Assembly (NCBI GenBank): GCA_009760855.2
Contig: WPIO01000014.1
Coordinates: 1,081,001-1,145,000 of the forward strand
Reading direction: 5' to 3'
From: Cristatella mucedo
Taxonomy: Eukaryota > Bryozoa > Phylactolaemata > Cristatellidae
DNA length: 64,000 bases
In this document: positions 11,322 through 21,879 of the stretch, in pieces
Position numbering within the stretch: the stretch's first letter is position 1
Layout: each line of letters starts with the position of its first letter
The notes under the pieces: generated by a model
What the model saw: only the letters and a program-made list of their open reading frames with translations
The model's database searches: none
Told to the model about the DNA's origin: nothing
Made by a program: the position numbers and the translations under genes

Positions 11322-12379
11322 AGTACGACAAGTTGCGTTCGACCCCCAAAGCACAACGCAATTGCCTGACTCAGAGCTTCAGTCGCAGGCAATCTATCAC
11401 GCCGACGTTTCAGTAATAAGCAACCCCTATCGGCGCTTTGCGCAGCAACTTGAAGGGTCAATCGCATTAGATCGTAGCTTTTCGTGGGACACGGCAAACC
11501 GCGCCCCTAGCCCGCTCTCACTTCCTTCGCTGTCAGAATGGCGGCAACGAGCTCTAATTCTGCAGGACGCGTGTCCGACCGGCAATAGGCAATAGATGCA
11601 CGGTGCGGCAAAGCAAGCCGGCCAGCTGAAACTTCCGGAGCTGCTTCGAATTAGAAATAGCTCGACGAGCCGTGGCGACGCCAGTCGCGGCCGCGACTAG
11701 CGACGATCGCTGCAGGTATGGTCCCTGTTTGCAAAGAAGAAGCACCGGGTCGTGGCCGTCGCCGCCACCGCCGCCACCGCCGCTTCCGATAGTCGAGCGT
11801 CGCCGAGGACGAGCTCACTACTGGAAACGTCGCCGACCGACGAAGACGGAGCCGCGGTCGAACTGGCTCGCGGCCGCCGCGGCGGCCGACGGAAGCTGTC
11901 TTGCGACACGGAGGAAAAAGACGCCGCCGCATCGTCTCGGGGGCCGACGATCGCCACTGTCTCGGCGGGCGTGAAACTTGGCAGGTCGCAGGCGAGGCGA
12001 TCGCGGGGGCGGATGAAGTCGAAGGCCAACGGCGAGCCGCCGCCCGTCGGCAAAGGCAAAAGCTACAAGGCGGCGGCGGCGACGACGTCGTCGCCGCCGC
12101 CGCCGACGAGGCGAGCTGCGCGCCTCGTCCAGCGAAAGGCCATCGTCAACTACATGCAGAGGCAGGCTGGCTCGGCGGCGGCGTCCCCGGCGCCCACCGC
12201 CGCTGCGACGACGACCGCGACGACGATGGCGGCGGCGGCTGCGAGCGCGAAGCTGCTCAAGGCGAAAGTGCACGCGCTGACGCGTGCTGCGCTGCTCCTG
12301 CAGCGCGCTGGACGAGCCGCAGGCAAGCAAGCGCAGGACAGGGAAACGCAGGACAGCGGCCCGGCCACGGGCGGCGGAG
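8687..12379 (+). CDS. unrecognised single-pass membrane protein, 5' two exons
   Basis: Two GC-rich frames join in phase 0 across an intron with donor GTAAGC (8933) and acceptor TGCAG (11715). The product starts at 8687 and has a Ser-rich stretch, an Ala run and an acidic cluster (EEEEEDEL). A transmembrane helix of about 24 residues follows ([25 protein letters not shown]). The helix crosses the splice junction into [10 protein letters not shown], a basic stop-transfer segment. The rest of exon 2 is Ala/Pro/Arg/Ser-rich and disordered apart from a basic helix ([19 protein letters not shown]). The Ser/acidic side is probably outside and the basic Ala/Pro-rich side cytoplasmic, by the positive-inside rule. 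Exon 2 ends at GGAG|GTGAGA in phase 1, so the gene continues, but no further exon was found. No family is recognised. The acceptor has a poor pyrimidine tract; the main support is that helix and stop-transfer segment fit together. Confidence 0.5.
9051..10107. other. intron of the membrane-protein gene
   Basis: No exon-like sequence seen. Short frames only; falls from GC-rich to average composition. Confidence 0.4.
10108..10199. repeat. (GA)n microsatellite
   Basis: About 45 GA units; source of a false Arg-Glu reading frame. Confidence 0.97.
10320..10440. repeat. (TA)n / TATACTGG complex repeat
   Basis: Alternating TATATAGATATACTGG units pass into a plain (TA)n run. It forms a self-complementary AT-rich tract. 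Confidence 0.9.
11226..11319. repeat. (CA)n microsatellite
   Basis: About 47 uninterrupted AC/CA units, about 400 bases before the second membrane-protein exon. Confidence 0.97.
11716..12379 (+). CDS. membrane-protein exon 2
   Basis: 664 nt, open from the acceptor to a strong donor (GGAG|GTGAGA), phase 0 in and phase 1 out. Starts [11 protein letters not shown]. If the acceptor is wrong, the first ATG of this frame is at about 12012 ([11 protein letters not shown]), so it could instead be a first exon. GCG/GCC trinucleotide runs make long frames on all six strands; this one has the most protein-like composition. Confidence 0.45.
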
Positions 12380-13799
12380 GTGAGATTTCTCGAGCGGCAG
12401 CGGCGCACCGGCAGCGGCTCGGGCTTGAGCGACTCGCTGGTGCCCAGCCACCGCCGGAGCGGTCATTACACGCATGCAGATGCCGGCCGGCCGGGCTCCG
12501 ACAGCCGGGATTGCCCCCGCAGTGGGCGCTGCGAAGGAGGTGGGCGTGTAGAATAGTATTGCGCGCTAGAGTGACAAATGTTGCTCTCTGCACGGTTTCT
12601 CGGCTGACAACGGATACCATTGCACAATCTCCTCAACTTTGACACGCTAGTGGTCCTATTACCCGTTATTTCGGCGCGAAAATACTTTTACTCGGTTGGC
12701 ATGGTTGTTGTGCATGCATCCAAGTGTTCTCGCTTCTACACTCGTCGTCCGCAGTCTTTTCCCAGAATTCTGAATTGTTTTTGGGCGCGGAATTTTGCAT
12801 TTCGGTCCACGAATACCGTATCGCCTTAGCGATTAAGGAAAGAATTCCCAAAAGGCCAATTAATCTGGCTATCTCTATCTCTCTATCTGCTTAGGCAGTG
12901 CCGACACTCAAGACGATAAATCAAGGTCAGAACGGTGGCATCGGTCTCAGCGAGCCGAAAATCAGTCGATGATGACAACTAATGACTCGAAGATGGACGG
13001 CCTTGGCAGTAAATCGCTATCTTCGTTTCGCGACCCGCAGCAATACATCAAAACTAAGGTATTTCGCCTTGCGTATTCGGTAAAACCGACCAGACGATTG
13101 TAAAGCTGGCTTTCTGATAGGTACTAGACAGGCTGAATGAAAGCCCTCGCTCACCTGCAGTTTGGCGCCACGACAAGCCGCCGCCTCGATCGCCAGTTGA
13201 AAAGTGGCACTCGTGGAACGGAAGGGAGACTTGCACAAGTGGCAAAGTCTTCGCCACTGCGGTTTTCACACAGAAAATTGATGGCAGAACATCGTTCGAC
13301 GCTCTTGCATTCTCTGGCTTGGAAAACATGTAGGGACGAATTTTGCACGATACACCGAGTAGTCGCAGGGGCTGCACGCGAGGTCGTGTGTGCATCCGCA
13401 TTTTACAAGAGCACCTTTCAGCATAGCCTCTTTTCTCTTTTTTTTTTCTTTTTTTCTCTTTTCTCTCTCAGCCTCTTTTCGTGCGTAGGCAATAAGCAGA
13501 TTGTGTACGGCCTCAACGAAATCGCCGAGCACGTGACACGTCGTGGGTGTAGCTGACGTGGCGCTTGACTGTACGCTCAAAAAAAAGTTTCCGAAACCAT
13601 GTTCTTCAGCCGCTCATGCCGAGAATTATCGTGACCCCCGCCCCAAACTTGCCACAATAGCGCCATCTTGAATATTGGTGCTCTCACAATAATGCCGGGT
13701 TGGAGGCTGGCGCACAGTGCCGATGCCAATCAGATAAACTGCCGGGTAAAGGTTCCAGGCGAGATTAGGCACCCAGCAGCGACCAGTCTATTTTTAATG
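12380..13799. other. unassigned, probable intron or intergenic
   Basis: Frames up to 139 codons (13137-13556) have no recognisable domain and end in a poly-T/CTTTT tract. No exon completing the phase-1 donor at 12379 was found. Confidence 0.35.
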
Positions 13800-16262
13800 G
13801 ACCGTGATAGATTTCCTATTTTCTCAGGCCGTTGCCGTCGATTGCTGCTCATCGCCCTTGAATGTACGTTCGCGATTTGTTGAAAGGATGCGGTTGCACT
13901 TTTAATACAGCACACTTTAATACACAAGAAGCATTGAATCTTCTCCCACCAGCTTTGCTTGTAACTGTAATAGATAATGGGGGAATACCTCCTTTCTTCT
14001 ATAGAAGAGAGGAGGTATTCCCCCCATAGATTGCTGTATTGTCTTGGGCAAATGCCATCGATTGCCATGCATTGCCCAAGGTTGAACTCGCAAAATGACA
14101 GTATGTGCGCCCACAGTGAGCGTTATGTGGTTGGACAATTACAAATTCAAACAGCCGATTTCCAGCAAATTTGAAACAGATTGCGGTAGAGGCCGGGTCG
14201 TTGTCGTCAATTGCCCTGCATTGCCCTCGATTGTGCCTTTTTCGATTGCTTAAAAGGATGTTGCTGCACTTTCAATGCAGTGTAGTGCAATGCGCAAGAA
14301 AAGTTGGAGCTTCTCTCCGCAACTGTCGGTCCATTTGTAACTAACTGTTATGGATTGGCGTATTCCCAGGGCCACTGCCGTCAATTGACTGCGTTTCCGC
14401 CAATTGAACTCGAACAATGGGTGAAAATTATTCGCGAGCACAGGTACATGTTACGTGGAGTGAGAGTTGCAGTTTATTGCAGCCAATATTGTCAATTTTC
14501 CACGGATTTCGCTATCGGCCCCCACCATTGCTATGAATTGCCGGGCATTGCTTACAGTTAACGAGCAAAGCATCTTGAAAATGCGACGGTTTTACTTTGG
14601 ACGCAGCGAAATATTATATGTAATGACAATTGGGGCTTCGAGCTGCCAATTTCTCGTCAGTTTGCCGCGAGTTGGGATGTTGGCTCAGGCCATTGCTGTC
14701 GATTGCCATTCACTGCTCGCGATTGTACGTTCGCGATTGGTTGAAAGGATGTGATTGCACTTTAAACACAGTGCGCTGTGACAGGTAAGATAAATTTGAT
14801 CTTGGCCTCAAGTCTGGAGTGATTTTCGATGGATCATCATCTTTATTAAATGTATACTTATTATTATCATAACGGATTGCCATATTTGCCCGGGCCATTG
14901 CCGTCGATTGCCATGCGTTGCCCAAAATTAAACAGTTAGAGCTGGTTGAAAGGGTTGAAAGTACGTGCGCACCCAGTGAGATGTTACGTGGAATGAGAAT
15001 TGGAGCTTTGTGCAGCCGATTTCTCATCGATTTGCCAAGGATTGCCGTATTGGTCCCTGCCATTGCTGTCGATTGCCTTGCATTGTTGACAATTAAAATG
15101 CAAAATAGCTTTGAAAGTCCTACGATTTCACTTTTAGCACAAATGAATGTGAAATGCGATGACAGTTGGCAATTCGTGCAGCCAATTTGTGGTCGACTTG
15201 CCATGGATTGTAGTTGATTGTTACTTCGAGGCGAGCCGTTGCCGTAGATTGCCATGCATTGCCAGAGATTTTAAGAGCGAAATTGCTTAAAATGATGCGG
15301 TTGACTTTAACCAGTGTGCTTTGAGAGATGCATTCAAAATTGAAGCATTGCGTAACCGATTTCAGGGCATTTTGCATCAGATTGCTGTAGATTGCCGTAT
15401 TGGCCCGCGCGATTGCAGTCAATTCCTACCAAATGGTCGAGGCAATTGTAGTGAAATTGTGCGATTACACAATAACCAAAAATTAGAGCAACATGCAATC
15501 GATATTAGAGCTTAAAGTGTGCGTGTTCTGGTCGTTTAGTTGCGGGTTGTGGTGGGTTGACTACTGGCCCGGGCAGCTGCAGTCAATTGCAGTGCATTGT
15601 GCATTGCTGGAGAATGGTCGACACAATTACACTGAAGTTATGCGAGTACACAATAACCGAAGATTATAGCATCGTGCAGTCATAATTAGAGCTTCTAGTG
15701 TACGCGTTGTGGTCGCTGTGCGGCGGATTGCAGCGGATTTCGGCGGATTGAGGTGGATTGCGGTATGGGACCGGGCTGTTGCAGTCGGTTGCAATTTATT
15801 GCATGAGAAAGCGTGTGCACAATGGAGCAAAACTGTGTGGGTGCACTTTGAACTGAGTCTATCCCTATATGCATTGTCAATTAGAGCTTTTGCGATGGCG
15901 AATTGAGGATGATTTGCAGTGGAATAGAGTGGATTGCGGTAGTTTCCCAGGTCATATTAGGCGATTGCCGCCCATTGCCCCAGTGCGAGGATGCACATAT
16001 TTTTTTTAATTTTACGTGGTTGTGCACAAAGAACGTTAAACCTTAACATGCAATAAAGCGCGGTACGGACGTCTGGCGTCACAGCTCATTTGCATAAGTG
16101 CTCGTATGCGCAGCGACATGAAATTTGGTGGACAGATAAAATCGAACGTGTACTACAATATCAGCGCAAAATTTGAGCTCGGGAACGTCAATGTCTGGTC
16201 GACGTTAGCCTAATTAGAGTGATTGCGGTGGATTGCAGTAATTCGTCGAACCCTCGCATTAC
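13800..16262. repeat. degenerate satellite-like array rich in 'attgcc/cgattgc'
   Basis: Recurring motif set: 'cattgccgtcgattgccatgcattgcc', then 'cgattg(g/t)ttgaaaggatg', then '(g)gttgcacttt(a)a..acag(t)g', then 'gagttgcagccgatttctc'. The set recurs at about 13835, 14195, 14370, 14520, 14690, 14890, 15055, 15235, 15370, 15560, 15720 and 15950, at irregular spacing of roughly 150-200 bases. Units are strongly diverged. No protein-coding support. Confidence 0.7.
13977..14027. repeat. near-perfect palindrome without loop
   Basis: Left arm 'atgggggaatacctcc...' pairs with right arm '...ggaggtattccccccat', meeting at CTATAG. Arms are about 25 bases with one mismatch and one one-base length difference. 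It sits inside the satellite-like array. Confidence 0.9.
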
Positions 16263-16274
16263 AGCCGTTCTGAG

Positions 16275-17557
16275 CCATTGAACCTTGCTTATCTCAGTGG
16301 GAGACTCCAGAGTATTGACGTGAATGGACAAAGATCATCCGAGGTACCTCTGAAATGTGGGGTACCTCAGGGCTCCGTGCTAGGTCCGGTTCTTTTCACG
16401 GTTTATACTCTCCCTCTTGCTGATATGATTGCCAAGCACAATCTAGGCTTTCACTTCCATGCGGATGACACTCAGTTGTACCTTTGCTTTGATCCCTCCC
16501 AGCCTTCGAGCACCTCGAATTCTCTCAACTCACTTGCTGCATGTATTGATGACATCCGCATATGGATGGCAGCAAATTTTCTAAAACTAAATGATGATAA
16601 AACTAACTTACTAGTTATGGGCAAACCTAGTATGATTCAGAAATTGGAAAGGCTGACGCTCAAAATTGGTTCTGCCAGCATATCTCCTGTTGAATCAGCT
16701 CGAAATCTAGATGTCATGTTTTAAAGTGACCTCTCGTTAGACGATCACATCAGCTCCTCAGTAAAGTCTGCCTACTTTCAGCTATATAACATTGCTAAAA
16801 TTAGGGCTTGTTTAGATAAGAATACCACGTCCAAGTTGGTCCATGCATTCGTGACATCCCGTCTCGACTTCTGCAACTCACTGCTTACTGGCCTACCAGC
16901 ATGTGCGATCAGGCGACTACAGCTGGTGCAAAACTCCGCAGCTAGGCTTGTCTGTCGTGAGCGTCGCAGTTGCCACATCACACCACTTCTCGCCGACCTG
17001 CACTGGCTCCAAGTCAAGCAACGGATTGACTTCAAGGTTTTTTCGCTCACTTTTCACTTTAGGTGACTTCATTCTTTGGCTCCAGCCTATCTCTCAGATC
17101 TACTCACCCATCAGGCCAAGCATTGTACCACCAGCTTTTCGGAATCCAACAGTCTGCCAATACCTCGTAAAAACCTCAACTCCATTGGAGACCGTGCATT
17201 TAGTTGGTATGCTCCCAAAGCCTGGAACTCCCTCCCGACTTGCTTCAGAACATCCCCTGACTTGACCACATTTAAAAGGAACTTAAAAACACCGATTTAG
17301 GACAGGATTTAGTGGGTCCCAATAATCCGTCCTTAATGTGCTTATGCGTGCTGACACTGTGCATGCTGCCACTAACCACATTTGCATGCTGACCCAGTGC
17401 ATGTAACCCCTAACCATGTTATTCATTTTGTTTGTTTTTCAAGCATGATTTTACTTACTATTCTATTGTGTATCACTTTGCAGCAAATGTAAAGCGCCTA
17501 GAAAGAGATTAAGTTCTCTGAGGGCGCTTTATCAAGTGCATTATTATTATTATTATT
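16275..17557 (+). pseudogene. LINE-A copy, reverse transcriptase and 3' end
   Basis: Starts inside the RT domain (LSGRLQSIDVNGQRSSEV, then GVPQGSVLGPVLFTVYTLPL), with the catalytic box as FHADDTQLYL, so the usual Tyr is His. Frame breaks follow near 16722 and 17066. The C-terminal part (HAFVTSRLDFCNSLLTGLPA, RLVCRERRSCHITPLLADLHW) is followed by a UTR, the GCGCC/GGCGC tail stem and (ATT)n at 17542-17557. 5' truncated and inactive. Strongly similar to 26100-27280. Confidence 0.9.
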
Positions 17558-17864
17558 CCGTCGACGCCGGCCCGTCGTCACCGCCGAAAAATCCTATTAA
17601 CGGAAAAGCTCCACCTCCGGCCATGACTGAGCGTTCACTGAAACTGAAAGTGTCGCAACCTACCGCCTGATGCCGTTCGGTTCTCGTGCGCGAAATAAGC
17701 AGGCCGCCACGAAACTAGCATTTCTGGCGCTGACCTACCTATCGTTACTAAAGGGGGTCGTAAGTCCGCGGCGTGAATTTGAAAGCGAGACAAACAAATT
17801 GGGGATTTTACTGAGCTTAATTCGCAAGCGGACAGTCGTTGCACATCTAGCTCAGCTTTATTTC

Positions 17865-18237
17865 CACACTCCTCACACGCTCTCAACAGCACATGCACTC
17901 TTGCGGAGGGAATCCGTCTCCGCACGTAGGCTTCCCTGCGTCTATTGTGGGGGGGGCGACCGAAATAGGATGAGGAGCCCGAACCGGAGCCTAGACTCTG
18001 ACTGGAGAACTAGGGCTCCGCTTCCACCTTACGGCAGGAATAACTCATGCACTACACTAAGCACGCTTGCGGAGGAAACACGTCTCCACACTTAGGCTAC
18101 TTACGTTTCTAGTGAGTACGACCCAAGTAGACAGAGCCCGAACCGGAGCCTAGACTCTGACTGGAGAACTAGGGCTCCGCTTCCACCTTAACGGCAGGAA
18201 TACCTCACACGCTACACCAAGCACTCTTGGCGAGACC
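17865..18237. repeat. tandem duplication, about 161-bp unit
   Basis: 'agcccgaaccggagcctaga' occurs at 17977 and 18138 (period 161), with the following 'ctgactggagaactagggct' and 'ccgcttccacctta' also repeated. A diverged partial unit precedes them at about 17865-17976. Confidence 0.85.
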
Positions 18238-18489
18238 ACATGCACGCGCACACACACGAAACACAGAAGAAACACAAAAAAGCGAGCACTGGCGCTATAC
18301 GACCGTATTTTGTGGGGTCCACTGAATCTTCCTAGTGCTGTCTCGTCCTGTCCTTCAATCGCCGGCGAACAGCCCGCCCTCCTCCCTCACTTTCAGAGAA
18401 ACGAGTCCGGAAACTACCGGCGACGGCGTTGAGACGGTTGGCTGGCGGCGACCGCAACCTCCGGCAAGCATTGTCCTATTCTCAAATTG

Positions 18490-18655
18490 CTAGCCAGAAC
18501 TATAGGGTTGACAGGCCAGCAGTCACCTCAATCACCTCATTTCCCTACTACGATGGCTGCATCCTCTTGCTCTAGGACAGAGGTCTTTCCTGTTGAGCAA
18601 TTCTCATGCGCTCTAAAACTGAGTCAGGCCGGCGCTGTGCTACAAAGACTATGTG
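18490..18655 (+). repeat. dispersed repeat, second copy at 61468-61625
   Basis: Shared blocks with 61468-61625: 'cctcttgctc', 'aggacag', 'gttgagcaattct', 'tgcgc(t/c)ctcaaa', 'ttgagtcag(g/a)c(t/c)gg', 'gctacacaa/gctacaaag'. The class is unknown. Confidence 0.55.
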
Positions 18656-19289
18656 GGTGTTGCACAGGAGAGTTTTGTGTAGCCCACTCGTAGCCTAAGT
18701 GGCTTGCGTTACGCATTCGACAGCCAACAGACTTCATCTCACGAAACAAAGAGAAAGTGGGAAGCATAGCAGAGTCAGGGGAGCAGTTGAGGTAGTGAGT
18801 TGCACGGAAGTAGCAGCTCAAGGCCGCTGAAAAGGATGAGCCACAGTCGGCAGCATGAGAGTAGTTGTCGTTGCATAAGAATTGTGGAAGCGAATTCCAC
18901 AGTCTATTCAGTTTCTAAGTCGCTGCAGCGTATTCCAATAGTCCAATGGCAAATATTGCTAGGTATCGTCAGCATTGAACTATTGACCGATGCTATTGGC
19001 CCAAATAACTTTTCCCAGAGGCTCGGCATAAATAGACAACAGACAAGAACCGAGAATAAACCCACGTGGAACTCCGAAGATGGCAGGTCTGCTGGATGAA
19101 ACGTGGCCGCCACTGGACACGGATCGAACATGATCGGACGGACGAGTACGATTTTAACAATGCCAGTTTCTCGTCTGTCAGACCGATCTCTGTTTTCAAT
19201 TTTTCAGGCAAGAAATCGCGATCAATAGTGTAAGACACAGCTGCTTGATCGAGTAGTACCAGAGCAGTGACATTGGGGGCGTCGGAATC

Positions 19290-20018
19290 GACGTGGCTCT
19301 CGGAAGGTTAATGTCAAGCTGGGCGCCCCCCCACCCGCATGCGGCCGAGCTTCATCGGAAAGCAAACGACGCCTCTGTAGTTTGACATTCTCTTAGTGGC
19401 AGGTACGCGATACCACGCAGAACAATCGGAAAGCAAACGACGCCACTGTAGTTTGACATTCTCTTAGTGGCAGGTACGCGATACCACGCAGAACAATCGA
19501 AGCCGGCTCAAAGACGTTGATTCACACCGAGGACGCCGGAGCGAGCGGAGAGTATACGCCTGCTCCGCCCCCCGGCGTCCTCGACGCTCCTCCCCTTCGC
19601 CTTTGGCGCCCGTTACTTATATACCGCTGTCATACATTACAACAGGCCATAAGCCAGCGACAGTGTGTCATAATCTCAAAATAGCCACAGCCACGAACCT
19701 TTCTAGAAGATGTGTGAAGACCGCGACTTAGTGGACGTCTCGGCGAACAGCGGGTCGAGGGCTCCTCAGACCTCGTGCAGCGTACACGCGTTCCGAGGTG
19801 AGGATCGTGTCAGCTCGAGCCCAACCGTAGAGAAGAGAGGAGGATTCAGCTCTCATGGGATCGCGCATACCGCTTGGCCGTTCACAAACCAACAAGCCTA
19901 ATCAGCGTGCAGAACCAGGCTGCATCGGAGTCTCACGAGCAGATCGTCCATTGGCCGGGCGAAGGTTGTGAGTCTGCCTGAGGCGGGGACAAGTCGGTGA
20001 TGTGCCACACCCACACTA
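19290..20018. mobile_element. unidentified ~0.73-kb insertion inside LINE-B
   Basis: LINE-B matches stop at about 19289 and resume at about 20019. The insert is GC-rich, holds a 71-bp tandem duplication, a TATATA at about 19618 and a 63-codon frame at 19710. That frame contains a good donor-like GAG|GTGAGG. No clean terminal repeats or target-site duplication were seen. A solo LTR or short non-autonomous element is possible. Confidence 0.5.
19354..19498. repeat. 71-bp tandem duplication
   Basis: 'atcggaaagcaaacgacgcc' starts at 19354 and 19425. The two 71-base units differ by very few bases (for example cctctg/ccactg), so the duplication is recent. Confidence 0.92.
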
Positions 20019-20180
20019 TTGCGAGGTCATTGCTGCGTATGAAGTCATTAGTCACACGGAGAGCAGTTTCAGTGGGGTTTTGTTGCTTGAATCTCGACTG
20101 GCATGTTTCTGGTAATTCATTCTTGTCAATGTGCTTCCCAAGCTGCTTATCCAGTGGCAGAGCCAGGATTTTAATCTAGA

Positions 20181-20880
20181 GGTCAGATAGGCAGAATTTT
20201 TATGTAGGCGGGCTAGGCCTGGAATTAATGAAAAACTATTATGCGCAATCATAGCTTTTATTCGAAACGAACACAGCGGTTTCTTATCGAGTGGAATGTA
20301 TACATAATTTTCGTCATTGGTGACGATCGTGGGCGGAAGAATAGGGGACCAGGGCCCTGATCGGGGCTCGCTGTAGGGGGGCAACTTAGCGACAATCTTT
20401 AAGAGATTATTGAACAAAAAAAGAAGAATTGAGACTAAGTGATAGTTTTATAGGACCTCTGAATCAAATCTAGGCTTTCTGAGTATTGTATTGGTCAAAC
20501 CTTGGCAGATTAGAAAGACTTGGGAATCAGCCCTCTGTACAGAGAAGCATTGGAAACCTGGGTTCCTGGCTGGACTCAATTTATCCGCTAGTAAAAACCA
20601 GAGAGGACTTGGTAAAACGTCATGTGAAAAGCTTTTTTGTAATAGATTTAATTAACGCTTTATTTTTGTTAAATAGAAAAAAAAGCTACGATTCCGTACT
20701 TAATCTAGGGAAGCATGCTCGTCGAAAGAACTCCGAGAGTTTCGAGTTTTCTGCCTCATTGAGGATATCAAGGCTGCTGGCAGACTTTAATGCAGATCAG
20801 GGAGACATGCATCAGAAACAGATTAAAAAAAATTCTCAGAATCGATGGTTTTTTATCATGCCACCCACTATTATAATTAA
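20181..20880. other. unassigned, no gene supported
   Basis: A 141-codon frame (20486-20911) lacks an ATG near its start and any recognised domain, and runs into LINE-A-like sequence at its end. Treated as non-coding. Confidence 0.4.
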
Positions 20881-20884
20881 GTCA

Positions 20885-21000
20885 TCTAGGCAGCCTAAAA
20901 TCTTTTGGTGACCGTGCCTTCAGTTTGCATGTTCCTAAAACCTCGAGCTCACTGCCGCTTGACGTCCAGATATTCCATGGATTGACAAAATTTTGAAAGA
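20885..21000 (+). pseudogene. LINE-A C-terminal fragment
   Basis: 'cctaaaatcttttggtgacc', 'gtgccttcagtttgcatgtt' and 'cctcgagctcactgccgctt' match the LINE-A region encoding NLKSFGDRAFSSYAPKAWNS. Diverged. Confidence 0.55.
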
Positions 21001-21135
21001 AGCTAAACAAATTGCCTGCTTCTTGCAGCATTTTCTCTGTCCGCGTGAATTATCATGTACGTAATTTTTTGTGCTGTTTTTGTGTATTTTATACAATCGA
21101 TCTCCTTGTGCAACTCAACAAGGACTAAGTGACGC

Positions 21136-21284
21136 GATGCACGGGGGAGTTTTCTACAGCTTACTCAAAGCCTAAGAGCCTTTCGGTGCGAATGAGCCGT
21201 CCAACAGAACTAATCTCACGCAACTCAAAGCCTAAGAGCCTTTCGGTGCGAATGAGCCGTCCAACAGAACTAATCTCACGCAAC
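21136..21284 (-). mobile_element. LINE-B 3' fragment with 60-bp duplication
   Basis: Reverse complement matches the LINE-B end (gttgcgtgagac...ttggctaccgaatgcgtacc). The segment starting 'tcaaagcctaagagcctttc' is duplicated exactly in tandem, at 21165-21224 and 21225-21284. Confidence 0.85.

Positions 21285-21285
<1 letters not shown>

Positions 21286-21328
<43 letters not shown>
21286..21328. repeat. (GA)n microsatellite
   Basis: About 21 GA units directly abutting the duplicated LINE-B fragment. Confidence 0.95.
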
Positions 21329-21331
<3 letters not shown>

Positions 21332-21879
21332 TAGCCATAACCAAGAGGGCACTTCACTCGGACCAAAGAGCCAAGGCTGGGAGGAACGCTTTGGTGCTTT
21401 GCTTCCTTTAATTACGCTCTTAAAGCATTTAGTAAGCGTGGAAAGGGAAGCTCGGCGCCAGATCGGCACCAGCTCGACCCACCTAAAAAAAAAAAGTGCC
21501 CACTCCTTCCCGAGCATCCATTCGAACCAGTCTTAGCCTAAGACGCGACGCCTGGAGCACGCGCAAGCATGCGCAGTCGCTCTCTAAAGCCGGCGGTTGG
21601 TTTCTTCTCGATCTTGTTTCAGTCTCGATCCGGTTTCTTCTCTCTGCCGGAAGTTGACGAGGTCATCTGCCTTCCGACCTGAGTTCGCGTCCTTCTAGCG
21701 TCCTACCAGCTGCTCACTTCCTAGTGGTCACGGAGTAGGACATCTCCGATCGAAGCTGGCGAAGCACCAGCCCGCGTCGCGTCCGGTACCGACGATCTCA
21801 GATTTTCTGCTGGCTGCGCAGCCTCGTGGCGCTGCGGCTCACCCACCGAGAGCTACGGCTCGGCGCTCAGGCTTCGTCG

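Larger units (their letters stand above)
18640..20180 (-). pseudogene. degenerate LINE-B copy, interrupted
   Basis: On the minus strand, from 20180 down: RT fragments resembling TETALRVTND, then (after an insertion at about 19290-20018) NVTALVLLDQAAVSYTIDRDFLPEKLKTEIGLTDE, then the RT region to about 18880, then the LINE-B 3' end (compare 1741-1960) down to 18640. Many substitutions and stops. Confidence 0.75.

Noticed and set aside
11752-12379. Candidate first exon of ataxin-2
   Set aside because: Phase does not match the ataxin-2 exons, and a better first exon with a matching microexon lies at 39445-39648.
11818-12408. 196-codon Arg-rich minus-strand frame and 160-codon frame 11901-12383
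   Set aside because: GCG/GCC repeats open all six frames here; poly-Arg and poly-Gly/Ala readings are artefacts of that composition. The 11752 frame was preferred.
13800-16262. CRISPR-like array
   Set aside because: Units are irregular, diverged and without constant repeats or spacers; the genome is eukaryotic.
16278-16724. Reverse-transcriptase frames as host genes or a retron/group II system
   Set aside because: Order of blocks, YADD context, shared 3' tails and multiple truncated copies show CR1/L2-type non-LTR retrotransposons.
20486-20911. 141-codon frame
   Set aside because: No ATG at its start, no domain, and it runs into a LINE-A remnant.
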